A DNA stretch of 64,000 bases from Actinomadura macrotermitis (lineage in GTDB: Bacteria; Actinomycetota; Actinomycetes; Streptosporangiales; Streptosporangiaceae): NCBI RefSeq assembly GCF_009604375.1, contig NZ_WEGH01000001.1, positions 124,001 to 188,000 on the forward strand, read 5' to 3'. The translations under genes and the position numbers were made by a program. Shown here piece after piece: positions 25,964 to 34,831 of this stretch. Position 1 is the first letter of the stretch. The number at the start of each line of letters is the position of its first letter. The notes under the pieces are model-generated. The model worked only from the letters and a program-made list of their open reading frames with translations. It did no database searches and had not been told where the DNA came from.

Positions 25964-28726
25964 ATGCGAGGACGCGACAGCGAGTGGGAAACCGTTCATG
26001 GTTTGCTCACCAAAACCGGAGACGGCAGGGCCGGCGTCCTTCTGGTCAACGCCGAGACCGGAATGGGAAGAAGCCTTCTTCTCGCGAAGGCGGCGGCGGA
26101 GGCGGAGGTTCGCGGCTTCGCGGTGACCGGCAGATCGGTCACCGGCCTCGGCCGGCTCGCCCCGCTCGAACCTCTGGTGTCGGCTTTCCAGGACATCGGG
26201 GCCTCCCCGGCCATCGCGTACACCGCCGCCGCCTCCGAAAGGCTTCTTCCGGCGATCGAGGAGTTGCGCGCCCTGCTGACGGAACGTTCCGCCGAGAGGC
26301 CCGTGCTGGTCTGGCTGGACGATGTCCACGACGCCGATCCCGCCACGCTTCTCGCCCTGAAGATGCTGCTGGCACAGCTCGCCGCCGCTCCCGTCGGGTG
26401 GATCCTCGCAAGGCAGATCACGGCGGAGCGCACGACCGAGGCCGATCTGCTCTTCGAGCAGCTGAGGAACGAGGGTGCACGGTCCATCGAATTGAGGCCG
26501 CTCGACCACGAGGCGACCGTTCAGCTCACGCGCGACGTGCTGAGGGCGGAGCCCGACCAGGAGGTGCTGCGGACGGCGGCCCAGACCGGCGGCAACCCGC
26601 TGCTCCTGGTGGAACTCCTGGAGGGGCTCCTCGAAGAGGAGGCCATCGTCATCGAAGACGGCCAGGCCAGACTGATCTGGAATGTGGTGCCCATGCGCGT
26701 GCGGACGACCGTGCAACGCCGCCTGGACGAGCTGAAGCCCGACACCCGCCGCCTGATCGAGGTCGCGGCGATCCTCGGCCTCTGCTTCTCCGCCGAGGAC
26801 CTCGCCGAGCTCCTCGACCGGACACCGGTCGAACTGCTGCCGACCATCCAGGAGGCCATGGCCGAGGGCGTGCTCATCGAGACCTCGACCGCCGCGTGCT
26901 TCCGCCACGAGATCGTTTGGCAGACGATCGTCCAGATGATCCCGATGACCGTCCGCCAGGCCGTTCATCGCCAGATCGGGGAGTTCCTGCTGGAACGCGG
27001 GGAGCTCACCGCCGCCGCCGCGGAGCATCTCATCGCGGGCGCCTCCCGGGGGGACGCGCGCGCCCTGTCCCGGCTCGACCGGGCGGCCGCGCAGGCCCTG
27101 CCCTCGTCGCCCAGCACGGCCCTCCACCTGATCGAACGGGCGCTGCAGCTGACCGACCGGCGCGATGCGGACTGGCTCACCCGGACCGCGACGGCGGTCG
27201 AGACGCTCACCCTCACCGGAAACCTCGAGAAGGCGGAGAGCATGGTCAACGCGGCGCTCGCGGAGCCGGTGCCCATGCCCACCGGCGCCCGCCTCCGCAT
27301 CGCCACCGCGACGATCCTCCACCTGCGGGGCAGGGCCGCCGAGGCCCAGGCCCAGGCGGTCGACGCGCTCGCCGCCGCCGATCTGCCGGCCGACATGCGC
27401 GAGCAGGCCGAGGTCGCGCTCCTGCTGGCCCTGACCGCCACGCCCGACCAGCGGACCGCGGCACAGCGCGCCTCGGAGATCCTCGGCAAGCCGGAACGAA
27501 GCGGTGACGCGACGCTCATCGCGGCCCGGATACTGCTCGCCGTCTCCCACTGGGGGAAGGGGGATCTACAGGAAGCGCTGGGCCTCGCCCGCGAAGCGGT
27601 GGGCGAGGCGGTCCTCGGTTCCGTGCAGGCCAGGCGCACCCATCCGCGGCTCGCCCTCGCCTCGATGCTCACCGACGCGCGCCGGCTGGAGGAGGCGCAG
27701 GATCTGCTGCGCTCCGCGGAGCAGGAGCGCAGCTCACTCGACCATCATGCCTGGGCGGCCGGGACGAGCGCGTTGCAGGCCCGGATCCACCTGGCCGGCG
27801 GACGGCTGCTGGACGCCGCGACCGAGGCCGCGGGCGCGCTTCGCCTCGCCGGGGAGTCCGGGGCCGACCTGTTCGTCCCCACCGCCCTCTCGGTGCTCGC
27901 GACCGCGGCCCTTCGCACCGGTGACATGAACGCGGTCGCGGACCAGATGGAGCGTTTCGCAGCGCGCCTCGCCGAGGGGCAGAGCGTCCCGGACACCCTG
28001 CGCTGCACCATCGCGCTCGCCCAGTACGAGGAGGCCCGGGCCGCGCCGGGCGGCTCGCCCGCCCTCCTCGCTCGTCTCCGCATGTCGCACGACCAGTGCC
28101 GGCGGCTGCTGGTCACCGCGCCGGAAACAGCCGCCTGGCTCGTGCGGGTCCTGGTGGCCAACGGTGCGGGGCCGCAGGCCGACGACGTGGTCGCCATCGT
28201 CTCGGACCTCGCCGGCAGGAATCCGCGTTTCGCCTTCCTCACCAGTGCCGCGGCTCATGCGCGGGGGGTGCGCCGCAAGGACGCCGCCCTGCTCGACGAA
28301 GCGGCCCGCAGTCCTGACCCGTGGTCGCGGGCCTCGGCTCTGGAGGACTGCGGGGTCGCGCTGGAGGACTCCGGAGCACGCGCCGACGCCGTCCAGCGGT
28401 TCGACCAGGCGCTCGAGCTCTACCAGCGTCACGGCGCGGTGCGGGACGCGGCGCGGGTGCGGAGCAGGTTAAGGGAGATCGGGGTACGGCGCCGGCACTG
28501 GTCACGGAGGGCACGGCCGGAGACCGGCTGGGCCAGCCTGACCGAGTCCGAGCAGAAGATCGCCGAACTGGCCGCCCAGGGACTGACGAACCGGCAGATC
28601 GCCGAGCGGCTGTTCCTCAGCGTCCACACGATCGCGTTCCATCTGCGGCACGTGTTCCGCAAGCTCGAGGTCGGGTCGCGCGTCGAGCTGACCCGCCTCT
28701 CGCTCGAACGGGGCCGTCCCGGCTGA
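25964..28726 (+). CDS. LuxR family regulator with N-terminal ATPase domain (LAL type)
   Basis: 920-residue regulator. An N-terminal AAA-like ATPase (about 1-250) has a degenerate P-loop, ETGMGRS (residues 31-37), with Arg36 replacing the usual Lys. Walker B is PVLVWLDDVHDADP. A long helical, TPR-like middle follows (about 350-840). The C-terminal LuxR helix-turn-helix reads LTESEQKIAELAAQGLTNRQ and continues IAERLFLSVHTIAFHLRHVF. It is divergent from the STAS gene. LAL proteins activate catabolic or secondary-metabolite operons in response to a ligand. The missing Lys suggests weak or absent ATP hydrolysis. Confidence 0.9.
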   Translation: MRGRDSEWETVHGLLTKTGDGRAGVLLVNAETGMGRSLLLAKAAAEAEVRGFAVTGRSVTGLGRLAPLEPLVSAFQDIGASPAIAYTAAASERLLPAIEELRALLTERSAERPVLVWLDDVHDADPATLLALKMLLAQLAAAPVGWILARQITAERTTEADLLFEQLRNEGARSIELRPLDHEATVQLTRDVLRAEPDQEVLRTAAQTGGNPLLLVELLEGLLEEEAIVIEDGQARLIWNVVPMRVRTTVQRRLDELKPDTRRLIEVAAILGLCFSAEDLAELLDRTPVELLPTIQEAMAEGVLIETSTAACFRHEIVWQTIVQMIPMTVRQAVHRQIGEFLLERGELTAAAAEHLIAGASRGDARALSRLDRAAAQALPSSPSTALHLIERALQLTDRRDADWLTRTATAVETLTLTGNLEKAESMVNAALAEPVPMPTGARLRIATATILHLRGRAAEAQAQAVDALAAADLPADMREQAEVALLLALTATPDQRTAAQRASEILGKPERSGDATLIAARILLAVSHWGKGDLQEALGLAREAVGEAVLGSVQARRTHPRLALASMLTDARRLEEAQDLLRSAEQERSSLDHHAWAAGTSALQARIHLAGGRLLDAATEAAGALRLAGESGADLFVPTALSVLATAALRTGDMNAVADQMERFAARLAEGQSVPDTLRCTIALAQYEEARAAPGGSPALLARLRMSHDQCRRLLVTAPETAAWLVRVLVANGAGPQADDVVAIVSDLAGRNPRFAFLTSAAAHARGVRRKDAALLDEAARSPDPWSRASALEDCGVALEDSGARADAVQRFDQALELYQRHGAVRDAARVRSRLREIGVRRRHWSRRARPETGWASLTESEQKIAELAAQGLTNRQIAERLFLSVHTIAFHLRHVFRKLEVGSRVELTRLSLERGRPG

Positions 28727-28780
28727 CGCCGCGCCCGCAGCCGCCGCACGACCTCGCCTCCGCCCTCCCCGCAGGGGCGT

Positions 28781-29224
28781 TCACAACAGCAGCCGGTTGA
28801 CCGACCGCCGCCGGGTGTCGACGCGGACCTGGTCGTAATCGCCGGCGCACTCCGCCAGCCACACCGCCCCGCCGAGAAGGCGGGGCTCTGCTTCTCTCAC
28901 GACATGGCGCAGCACCCTGTCATGGGAGAAGCGGACCTGCGGCGGGCCCTCGGCGCCGACCGCCCCGTACGCGAGCGCCCACCCGGTCCGGCCGCCACGC
29001 CCGGTGCCGGCGTTCCCCATGGGCCAGCCGGGCTGCTCCCGCCGCCGATGCCCGCCGATGACCAGCTGGCTCTCCGCGGTGTACTTGAGAACGCTGTAGA
29101 TCTCCGGGGATCCGCTCGGAGAGAACAGATACAGCATCCACCAGTACTCCCCGCCGGGATAGAGCAGCGCCCTCCAGCCGGACACCGGCAGCTCCTCCTC
29201 GGCGATCAGTACCCGCTCCCCCAT
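28781..29224 (-). CDS. Hypothetical protein
   Basis: 147 residues, soluble, with aromatic-rich segments (WRALLYPGGEYWWMLYLFSP) and RFSHDRVLRHVVREAEP near the end. No signal peptide, membrane helix or known motif is visible. The start at ATG 29224 is preceded by GGAGG at a good distance; an upstream ATG (29263) lacks a site. It is convergent with the LuxR-type regulator 54 bases away and divergent from the second DUF6325 gene. I cannot suggest a function. Confidence 0.7.
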   Translation of the reverse strand: MGERVLIAEEELPVSGWRALLYPGGEYWWMLYLFSPSGSPEIYSVLKYTAESQLVIGGHRRREQPGWPMGNAGTGRGGRTGWALAYGAVGAEGPPQVRFSHDRVLRHVVREAEPRLLGGAVWLAECAGDYDQVRVDTRRRSVNRLLL

Positions 29225-29459
29225 GACGAACCTCCAGGCCGCTCGTATTCGCTGTCCGTTCAACCCTGGCTTCGGCGCCGCCGCCGGGAGATCCCCGAAC
29301 CGAGGGGGATTCGTGGCTCTCCCTTCGAGCCGGCGGGTGGTCTTCGGGGCGCGCCCCGTCCGTCACCCGTCACGGGCGATGCGCCGCCGGGAGGCCCGTG
29401 GGAGGTTCGGACGGTGCGCAAGGGGCACAGGCTGCGACCGACACGCGCGGAGGCGGATC

Positions 29460-30008
29460 ATGCCGACCGGACCCGTACAGCTCATCGTGCTCGGCTTCGC
29501 CCGCGCCGGCTTCCAGGCCGGGATCAACGCGGAGCTCGGGCGCCTTCGGCGCGCGTGCCGTGAGGCCGTCGACGTGCTCGACGCGCTCGCCGTCTTCAAG
29601 GAGCCCGGCGGCGGGCTCGAGGTCGAGCATCTGGGCGCGCTGACCCGCGACGAGGCGATCGAGGCCGGCAGCCGGATCGCCGACCTCGTCGGCCTCGCCA
29701 TCGAAGGGGAGCGGTCCGCCGCCGCCGCGCGCTCCGCCGGTGAGGCGGACATCGGCGATGCGGAGATCCTCGCCGAGGACGCCTGGGACGTCCTGGACGA
29801 GATCCCGCCGGGCTCCGCGGCGGCCTTGGTCCTCCTGGAGCACCGGTGGGCGATCCCGCTGCGCGACGCGATCGCCCGGACGGGAGGCCACCACATCAGC
29901 GACGGCTTCGTCAGTCCCCTCGACCTCACCGCGATCGGCCTGCACACGGCCGAGGAGGCGGAACGGCTGTACCGGTGGGAGACCGGGGACGCGAGGCGCA
30001 CCCGGTAG
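29460..30008 (+). CDS. DUF6325 family protein (second copy)
   Basis: 182 residues, paralogous to the protein at 22936. Both share the opening GPVQLIVLGF, the block LEVEHL followed by TxxEAIE, and AWDVxxxIPxGxAAAL. The C-terminal DGFVSPLDLTAIGLHTAEEA is also shared. The ATG at 29460 has GGAGG upstream. It ends 13 bases before the stop of the convergent second LuxR-type regulator. Function unknown. Confidence 0.85.
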   Translation: MPTGPVQLIVLGFARAGFQAGINAELGRLRRACREAVDVLDALAVFKEPGGGLEVEHLGALTRDEAIEAGSRIADLVGLAIEGERSAAAARSAGEADIGDAEILAEDAWDVLDEIPPGSAAALVLLEHRWAIPLRDAIARTGGHHISDGFVSPLDLTAIGLHTAEEAERLYRWETGDARRTR

Positions 30009-30021
30009 CCGTCCGCACCGG

Positions 30022-32652
30022 CTACAGCAGGGAGAGCCTGCGCGCGCGCCGCACCGCCTCGGCTCGCCGTGTCACGGAGAGCTTGCGATAGATGCTCTTC
30101 AGGTGGGTCTTCACCGTGTTCACCGACAGGTGCAGATCCGCCGCGATCTCCTCGGTCGTCATCATCTGCTCGAGCCTGCGCAGGACGTCGGACTCGCGGC
30201 TGCTCAACCGTTCGACCGGAGTCGGCTCGTCCAGGAGGCGAGGCCCTGCCCCCGCCGCCGGGGTGAGGTGCAGGGGTTCCAGAAGGCGCCGGTAGGGCTG
30301 TGCCAGTTCACGATCTGCAAGCAGCACCGGCCGCAGCCAGGCGCGCGACATTCCGAAGGGCCGTCTTATCTCCTCGCGAGCCGCCAGCCTGAGGGCGCGG
30401 GTGAGCGACCGGCGGCCACGGGAACGGTCCCCTCTTCGGTAGGACAGCCCGGCGTCCAGCATCCAGGCGTCGACGCGCAGCGCCGTCGGGTCATCGGACG
30501 ACGCGTGCAGCGAGCGGCGCAGAACGGCCGCGGCCGCCGCGTCATCGCCGTCGCTCATCGCGGCCCTGGCGTACGACACGCGCGAGTCGAGATCCGACAC
30601 CCTTCCCGCCCGTTCCACGGCAAGCCGCGCCGCCTTGCCGTCCCCGAGGGCCGCATGCGCGTCGGCCGCGAGGAGCGTCAGCCTGCGTCTCAGCCATCGC
30701 GGACGCGGGGTGACGGGTTCGAGCGCCCGCAGGCCGTCGAGCGCACGGTCCGGGCGCCCCTGAACGAGATCCGCCCAGGCGCCGACCAGGCCGTGGACGA
30801 GAGCCAGGAACGGGTCGGGGCACTCGGTGAGCATCGCGCTCACCCGGTGGAGCTCGTTCCTGGCGCAGTCGATGCGCCACTGCTCCACGTGCACCCAGGC
30901 GGACGCGAGGGCGGCGGTCCCACCTCCCCCACCCGCGGAGGCGGCAGCCGGCTCCGCGCCCTTCCCGGTCTCGGCCACGAGAGCGGCCGCGGCCCTCGTG
31001 TGGCCGAGCAGCGCCTCGGTGAGCGCCAGGTTCTCGCGGAGAGACGAACACGCACGAGCCGTTCCCGAGTCCTCCGCGACGGTCAAGGCCTCACGAAGCA
31101 GGCGTGCCGCCTCCCTCAGCTCCCCGTGCCAGAGCCGCTCGGTCCCTTCTCCCCCCGCGGCCAGCGCGCGCAGTTCCGGCCGCTCGTCGAGCACCTCTGC
31201 GGGGAGCCGCCGCACCATGGCGGACGCCCCCGCGAGCGGGCTCGTGCGTTCGGCCGGACGCGGTGCGCGCGCGCCGCACAGCTCGATCACCGCCAGACCG
31301 GTGCGCTCGGCCTGTGCCTCGTCCTGCGGCGACGCGTTGAGGAGGGCGTTCGCGTAGGTCAGCGCATGGTCGCGGGCCCGGTCGTCCTGCCCGGCCGTGG
31401 CCGTCGCGGCCCGGACGATCGCCGGCGCCGGATGCGGGCAGCCGAAGACCGCGTCGTCGGGCATCGCGTCGAACACGCCGGTGAGCGACTCGCGGGAACG
31501 CAGCCCCAGCACGTGGCCGACGGCGAACCGCTCCACCACCATCCGCGATGCCCGATGCCATTCACCCGCCTGGGCGGCGTGCTCCACGGCCTCGGTGAGC
31601 ATGCCCGCCCGCTCGAACCAGGCCGCGGCGCGGCGGTGCAGCTCCGCCACCTCGCCCGGCGCCTCCTGCCCCAGCACGAACCGCATGGCCTGGGCGAACA
31701 TGGGCAGGTGGCGGTACCAGCCGTCTCCCTCGGGAACGATGAACGCGTTCCGCCGCACCAGTTCGGGGAACAGCTCGCACGGTCCGCCGATCAAGGCGGC
31801 GACCAGGTCGGCGTTGAACCTGCGCGTGATGCCCGTGACCAGAAGGACCCCGCGGAGCTGCGGCGGCTCCGACTCGAAGACCTCCTCGGTGAGGTAGTCG
31901 ACGACGGCCTGGTCGTCTCCCGCGAGGGCCTCCACGAAGTCCTCCGGATTGGTGCGCCGGGCCATCGCCATCGCCGCGAGCCTGATTCCCGCGGGCCAGC
32001 CACCGGTCTTCTCCCGAAGCCTCCGCTGCGCGGCGAAGGGAAGCCGCACCGCGTGCTGCGCCAGCACCGCCGCCGTCTCGTGCTCCCCGAACGCGAGTTC
32101 CTCGGTCCTTATCTCCGTCAGCTCGCCGGCAAGGCGGTATCGCTGCAGGGGGATCCGAGGGCTGCTCCGCGCCAGGACGACGATGTGCAGCCACGGACCG
32201 GCGTGGCGGAGAAGAGCGCTGACCGCTTCGGCGGGCGCGGAGCCGGCCTCCGCCGGGAAGTCGTCCACGACGACCACGATCGCCCGGCCCGACCTCCCGA
32301 GATGGTCGCCGATCGCTTCGACCAGTGCTTCGTCGCTCGTCTCCCCGTCCGGGAGCGCGGGGACGTCCACGCCGGCCTGGCCGAGCCGCCCGAGGAGGAG
32401 CCGGCAGAACCGCCGAACGCTCACGATCGTCTCGTCGCAGGTGATCCAGCAGATGCACCGGTCGGCACGTCCCGACACCGACGACGCCCAGTCCAGGGCG
32501 GCGACCGTCTTCCCCGCGCCGGGCGGACCCGTCACGACCGTCAACCTGCGTCCGGTCCCCCGCCGCAGGCGTTCGGTCACCTCACGGCGCGGAACCACCC
32601 AGGCCGGCGGTCTCGGCAAAGAAGCCGTCTTTCCCAAAGGCACTCCGGTCAT
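30022..32652 (-). CDS. LuxR family regulator with NTPase domain (MalT/LAL type)
   Basis: 876 residues in the MalT-like layout. An N-terminal NTPase has an intact Walker A, GPPGAGKT (about residues 42-49), and Walker B IVVVVDDFPAE. The winged-helix region includes KTGGWPAGIRLAA, typical of MalT-like proteins. TPR-like helical repeats occupy about 390-780. The C-terminal HTH reads LSSRESDVLRRLEQMMTTEE and continues IAADLHLSVNTVKTHLKSIY. ATG 32652 has AGGTGA 6-7 bases upstream; the longer frame is unlikely. It belongs to a different subfamily from the regulator at 25964, whose P-loop is altered. The inducer and targets are unknown; the divergent membrane protein at 32898 is a candidate target. 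Confidence 0.9.
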   Translation of the reverse strand: MTGVPLGKTASLPRPPAWVVPRREVTERLRRGTGRRLTVVTGPPGAGKTVAALDWASSVSGRADRCICWITCDETIVSVRRFCRLLLGRLGQAGVDVPALPDGETSDEALVEAIGDHLGRSGRAIVVVVDDFPAEAGSAPAEAVSALLRHAGPWLHIVVLARSSPRIPLQRYRLAGELTEIRTEELAFGEHETAAVLAQHAVRLPFAAQRRLREKTGGWPAGIRLAAMAMARRTNPEDFVEALAGDDQAVVDYLTEEVFESEPPQLRGVLLVTGITRRFNADLVAALIGGPCELFPELVRRNAFIVPEGDGWYRHLPMFAQAMRFVLGQEAPGEVAELHRRAAAWFERAGMLTEAVEHAAQAGEWHRASRMVVERFAVGHVLGLRSRESLTGVFDAMPDDAVFGCPHPAPAIVRAATATAGQDDRARDHALTYANALLNASPQDEAQAERTGLAVIELCGARAPRPAERTSPLAGASAMVRRLPAEVLDERPELRALAAGGEGTERLWHGELREAARLLREALTVAEDSGTARACSSLRENLALTEALLGHTRAAAALVAETGKGAEPAAASAGGGGGTAALASAWVHVEQWRIDCARNELHRVSAMLTECPDPFLALVHGLVGAWADLVQGRPDRALDGLRALEPVTPRPRWLRRRLTLLAADAHAALGDGKAARLAVERAGRVSDLDSRVSYARAAMSDGDDAAAAAVLRRSLHASSDDPTALRVDAWMLDAGLSYRRGDRSRGRRSLTRALRLAAREEIRRPFGMSRAWLRPVLLADRELAQPYRRLLEPLHLTPAAGAGPRLLDEPTPVERLSSRESDVLRRLEQMMTTEEIAADLHLSVNTVKTHLKSIYRKLSVTRRAEAVRRARRLSLL

Positions 32653-32897
32653 GGCGCTCACCTCTCTGAACCTCCCTGTCCGCCGTTCCCCGTGGATTCG
32701 AAGAGCCCGGAACGGCCCACCGGTGCGGCACTTCAGCACGCCGCACGCGTCCGTTGAAAGGTTCACTCGCTTCCGGTGTGCGCACATCCCCTGACCTGAC
32801 GGTGTGAGCCCGCGGCCCGACCACCCGTGAAGGGTGATGAAGAAGAGCACCTGGTTTTCGAGGATCCCGGTGAGGCTTTTGATTCCGGAGGTTCACG

Positions 32898-33506
32898 ATG
32901 AGCGACCACGACGAAGACACGGGCACGGCCCGCACCTCCTGCTCGGCGAACACGACTTCGCGGGCGGCGCGGCGACGAATCACAGCAGTCCTGGCAGCGA
33001 CGGCGGCATTCGGTGCCATCGCCGCCGCGATCGGCGGCCGCGACGTCATGGGCACCACCGATGCGGAGGCCGTGCTCATGCCTCCGGTCTGCCCGCCGGC
33101 GGCCAGTGCCGCCGCAGCCGGCTACATCGGAGAACAGAAATGCGATGCGTTGACGACTTGGCGACAGCCGGTCCTATGTTCACCGAGGGCGCCGTCCACA
33201 CCGGCCCCGGCCTATGGCAGGCTTCACGCCGCTCCGCAAGACCCGGAGCAGGAATCAAAACGCGCAGCGCCTTTTCGACACAGCGGACCGCCCGGCCTGC
33301 CGGACATCCTGGCCATGTTCCGGCGCCTGCTCATCACGTTCACGGTTCTCGTGCTTCTCCTCTTCGGAACCGCGCTCCTGCTCTCCGCACGCCTTCGCCG
33401 CGTCCTGTTGCGGTTCGTCACCGTGATGGCGGTGTCCGCGGTCGTCCTGTCGACGATCGCACGAATGATCCGCGACTTTCTTCTCGGACTCGGACACGTC
33501 CCATAA
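32898..33506 (+). CDS. Hypothetical membrane protein with Cys/Pro-rich loop
   Basis: 202 residues. A first hydrophobic segment (ITAVLAATAAFGAIAAAIGG) lies near residue 30. A non-membrane stretch with CPP, KC and several Pro residues (60-130) follows. Two C-terminal helices (LLITFTVLVLLLFGTALLLS and VTVMAVSAVVLSTIARM) follow. The middle has atypical composition, so the frame there could be questioned, but GGAGG 6 bases before the ATG and hydrophobic ends on both sides support the call. It is divergent from the MalT-type regulator. Confidence 0.55.
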   Translation: MSDHDEDTGTARTSCSANTTSRAARRRITAVLAATAAFGAIAAAIGGRDVMGTTDAEAVLMPPVCPPAASAAAAGYIGEQKCDALTTWRQPVLCSPRAPSTPAPAYGRLHAAPQDPEQESKRAAPFRHSGPPGLPDILAMFRRLLITFTVLVLLLFGTALLLSARLRRVLLRFVTVMAVSAVVLSTIARMIRDFLLGLGHVP

Positions 33507-33523
33507 GGGTTCGGGCGACACGC

Positions 33524-33775
33524 TCAACCACTCGGCGTCTCTTTCAGTCTCTCGACGATGTCGGCCCAGGCGGCCTCGTCCACCTGGACACCGGAGTCGT
33601 ACGGGCAGGCACGGGCCTCCCATTCACGGACGTCCGCCGTGCGCCGGGTCCACTCGCGCCATGCGGAGAGGCGCCGGAGGCGACGGCGGCAGACCCGGTG
33701 CACGAGTTCGCTCAGCAGTACGGGCAGGGTCGCGAGCGCACAAATGATCGTTATGGACATGGTCAGGGTGAGCAT
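33524..33775 (-). CDS. Small membrane-anchored hypothetical protein
   Basis: 83 residues: one N-terminal helix (MLTLTMSITIICALATLPVL), an Arg-rich juxtamembrane stretch (HRVCRRRLRRL), then a soluble tail with WTRRTADVREWEARACPYD. It has GAGAGGAG 8 bases before the ATG. It follows the DUF7144 gene on the same strand but is separated from it by a strong terminator. Unknown function. Confidence 0.65.
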   Translation of the reverse strand: MLTLTMSITIICALATLPVLLSELVHRVCRRRLRRLSAWREWTRRTADVREWEARACPYDSGVQVDEAAWADIVERLKETPSG

Positions 33776-33819
33776 GGTCGGACTCCTCTCTGGACCGCTG
33801 AGAGCCGGCCGGCGAGGAA

Positions 33820-33861
33820 TGCGGGCGCCTCGGCTCCGCGCGGGCAGCCGAGGCGCCCGCA
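33820..33861 (-). terminator. Hairpin terminator after DUF7144 gene
   Basis: Perfect 16-bp arms, TGCGGGCGCCTCGGCT at 33820-33835 and its complement at 33846-33861, with a 10-base loop. It starts 3 bases downstream of the DUF7144 stop. Confidence 0.8.
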
Positions 33862-33864
33862 GCC

Positions 33865-34317
33865 TCAGTAGCCGGCGCGCTCCGCGGTCCGCTGCCCGTA
33901 CACGCACAGCGCCCAGACGACCGCCACGTCCAGCGCGATCATCACCAGACCCCACACGGGGTAGTACGGAATGAACAGGAACTGGCTGACGGCGTTGGCC
34001 GCGACGCAGACGACGCCGACCGCACGCGCCCACCCCCGCCCGGAGAACACGAAGAAGCCCGCGACGGCGACGAGGGCTCCCAGCACCAGATGGATCCACC
34101 CCCAAGTGGTGGTGTCGAGGTCGTACACGTAGTCCCGCGTGACCAGGTAGAAGTGGTCGTGCGCGATGGCCGCCACTCCCTCGAGGGCTTGGAAGGTGCC
34201 GATCAGCACCATCATCACGCCGCCGAAGATCGCGAAACCGACGGCCCAGCCGCCGGCCGGCTCCGGTTCTATCGAGGACTCGGTCTCCTGCCGCCGCGCC
34301 GTCGTCCGTTCTGACAT
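33865..34317 (-). CDS. DUF7144 family membrane protein
   Basis: 150 residues with four helices: VGFAIFGGVMMVLIGTFQAL, IHLVLGALVAVAGFFVF, AVGVVCVAANAVSQFLFI and VWGLVMIALDVAVVWALCVY. The DUF7144-typical segment FQALEGVAAIAHDHFYLVT lies between helices 1 and 2. GGGAGGTG lies 7 bases before ATG 34317. Role unknown; these proteins are frequent in actinobacterial genomes. Confidence 0.82.
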   Translation of the reverse strand: MSERTTARRQETESSIEPEPAGGWAVGFAIFGGVMMVLIGTFQALEGVAAIAHDHFYLVTRDYVYDLDTTTWGWIHLVLGALVAVAGFFVFSGRGWARAVGVVCVAANAVSQFLFIPYYPVWGLVMIALDVAVVWALCVYGQRTAERAGY

Positions 34318-34533
34318 GTGGCACACCTCCCGGTTGGTAGGGCCAAACAGGAAAAGGCTCGCCTGAGACGAGCCCCGCGCGATTCACCCCATTCGGAGGA
34401 GATTCACGATCGGAGCAGGGGAAGGTCTGCCGGCATGAGCGCCGAACCGCCCGAGCTCACCGGCTCGGGCCGCGCCGGCATCGCACCCTCCACCGAGCGA
34501 GCCTGAAGCGGACCGTCTTACACCTGAAGGGAT

Positions 34534-34700
34534 TCAGACACCCTTGCCCAAGTGGGCCAGCACCAGCAGCCCAGCGGTGCGCAGGTGTCGGGGCACACCC
34601 CGGACCCGGGCGGCCCTCAGGTCGTACACGCTCTCGACACCCACACCAGTTCCCCTTTCGGAACGGCGATGACATGCAGGTTCATACCGTCTCCGGTAAT
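34534..34700 (-). pseudogene. Remnant of an IS5-type DDE transposase
   Basis: The leftward frame reads GMNLHVIAVPKGELVWVS, the conserved strand region after the first catalytic Asp in IS5/HARBI1-type transposases. It breaks at CTT-stop and continues one frame over with SVYDLRAARVRG and LRTAGLLVLAHLGKGV to a stop at 34536-34534. This matches the expected VHDLRAARxxG...LADKGY region in a decayed state. No terminal inverted repeats or intact ends are seen. The 514-base gap 34318-34831 holds nothing else I can support. Confidence 0.55.
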
Positions 34701-34831
34701 TCCCGTATTACCGTTCCGGTCCCGGCAAACGCGGGAACACGGAAAAGGGGTCTCTCCACATCGGGTGCCGAACGCCTTTTGCGGAGAACCCCTCCTCGCC
34801 TGCGCCGGCCGCGGTGCGCGGGCGGTCTCGG

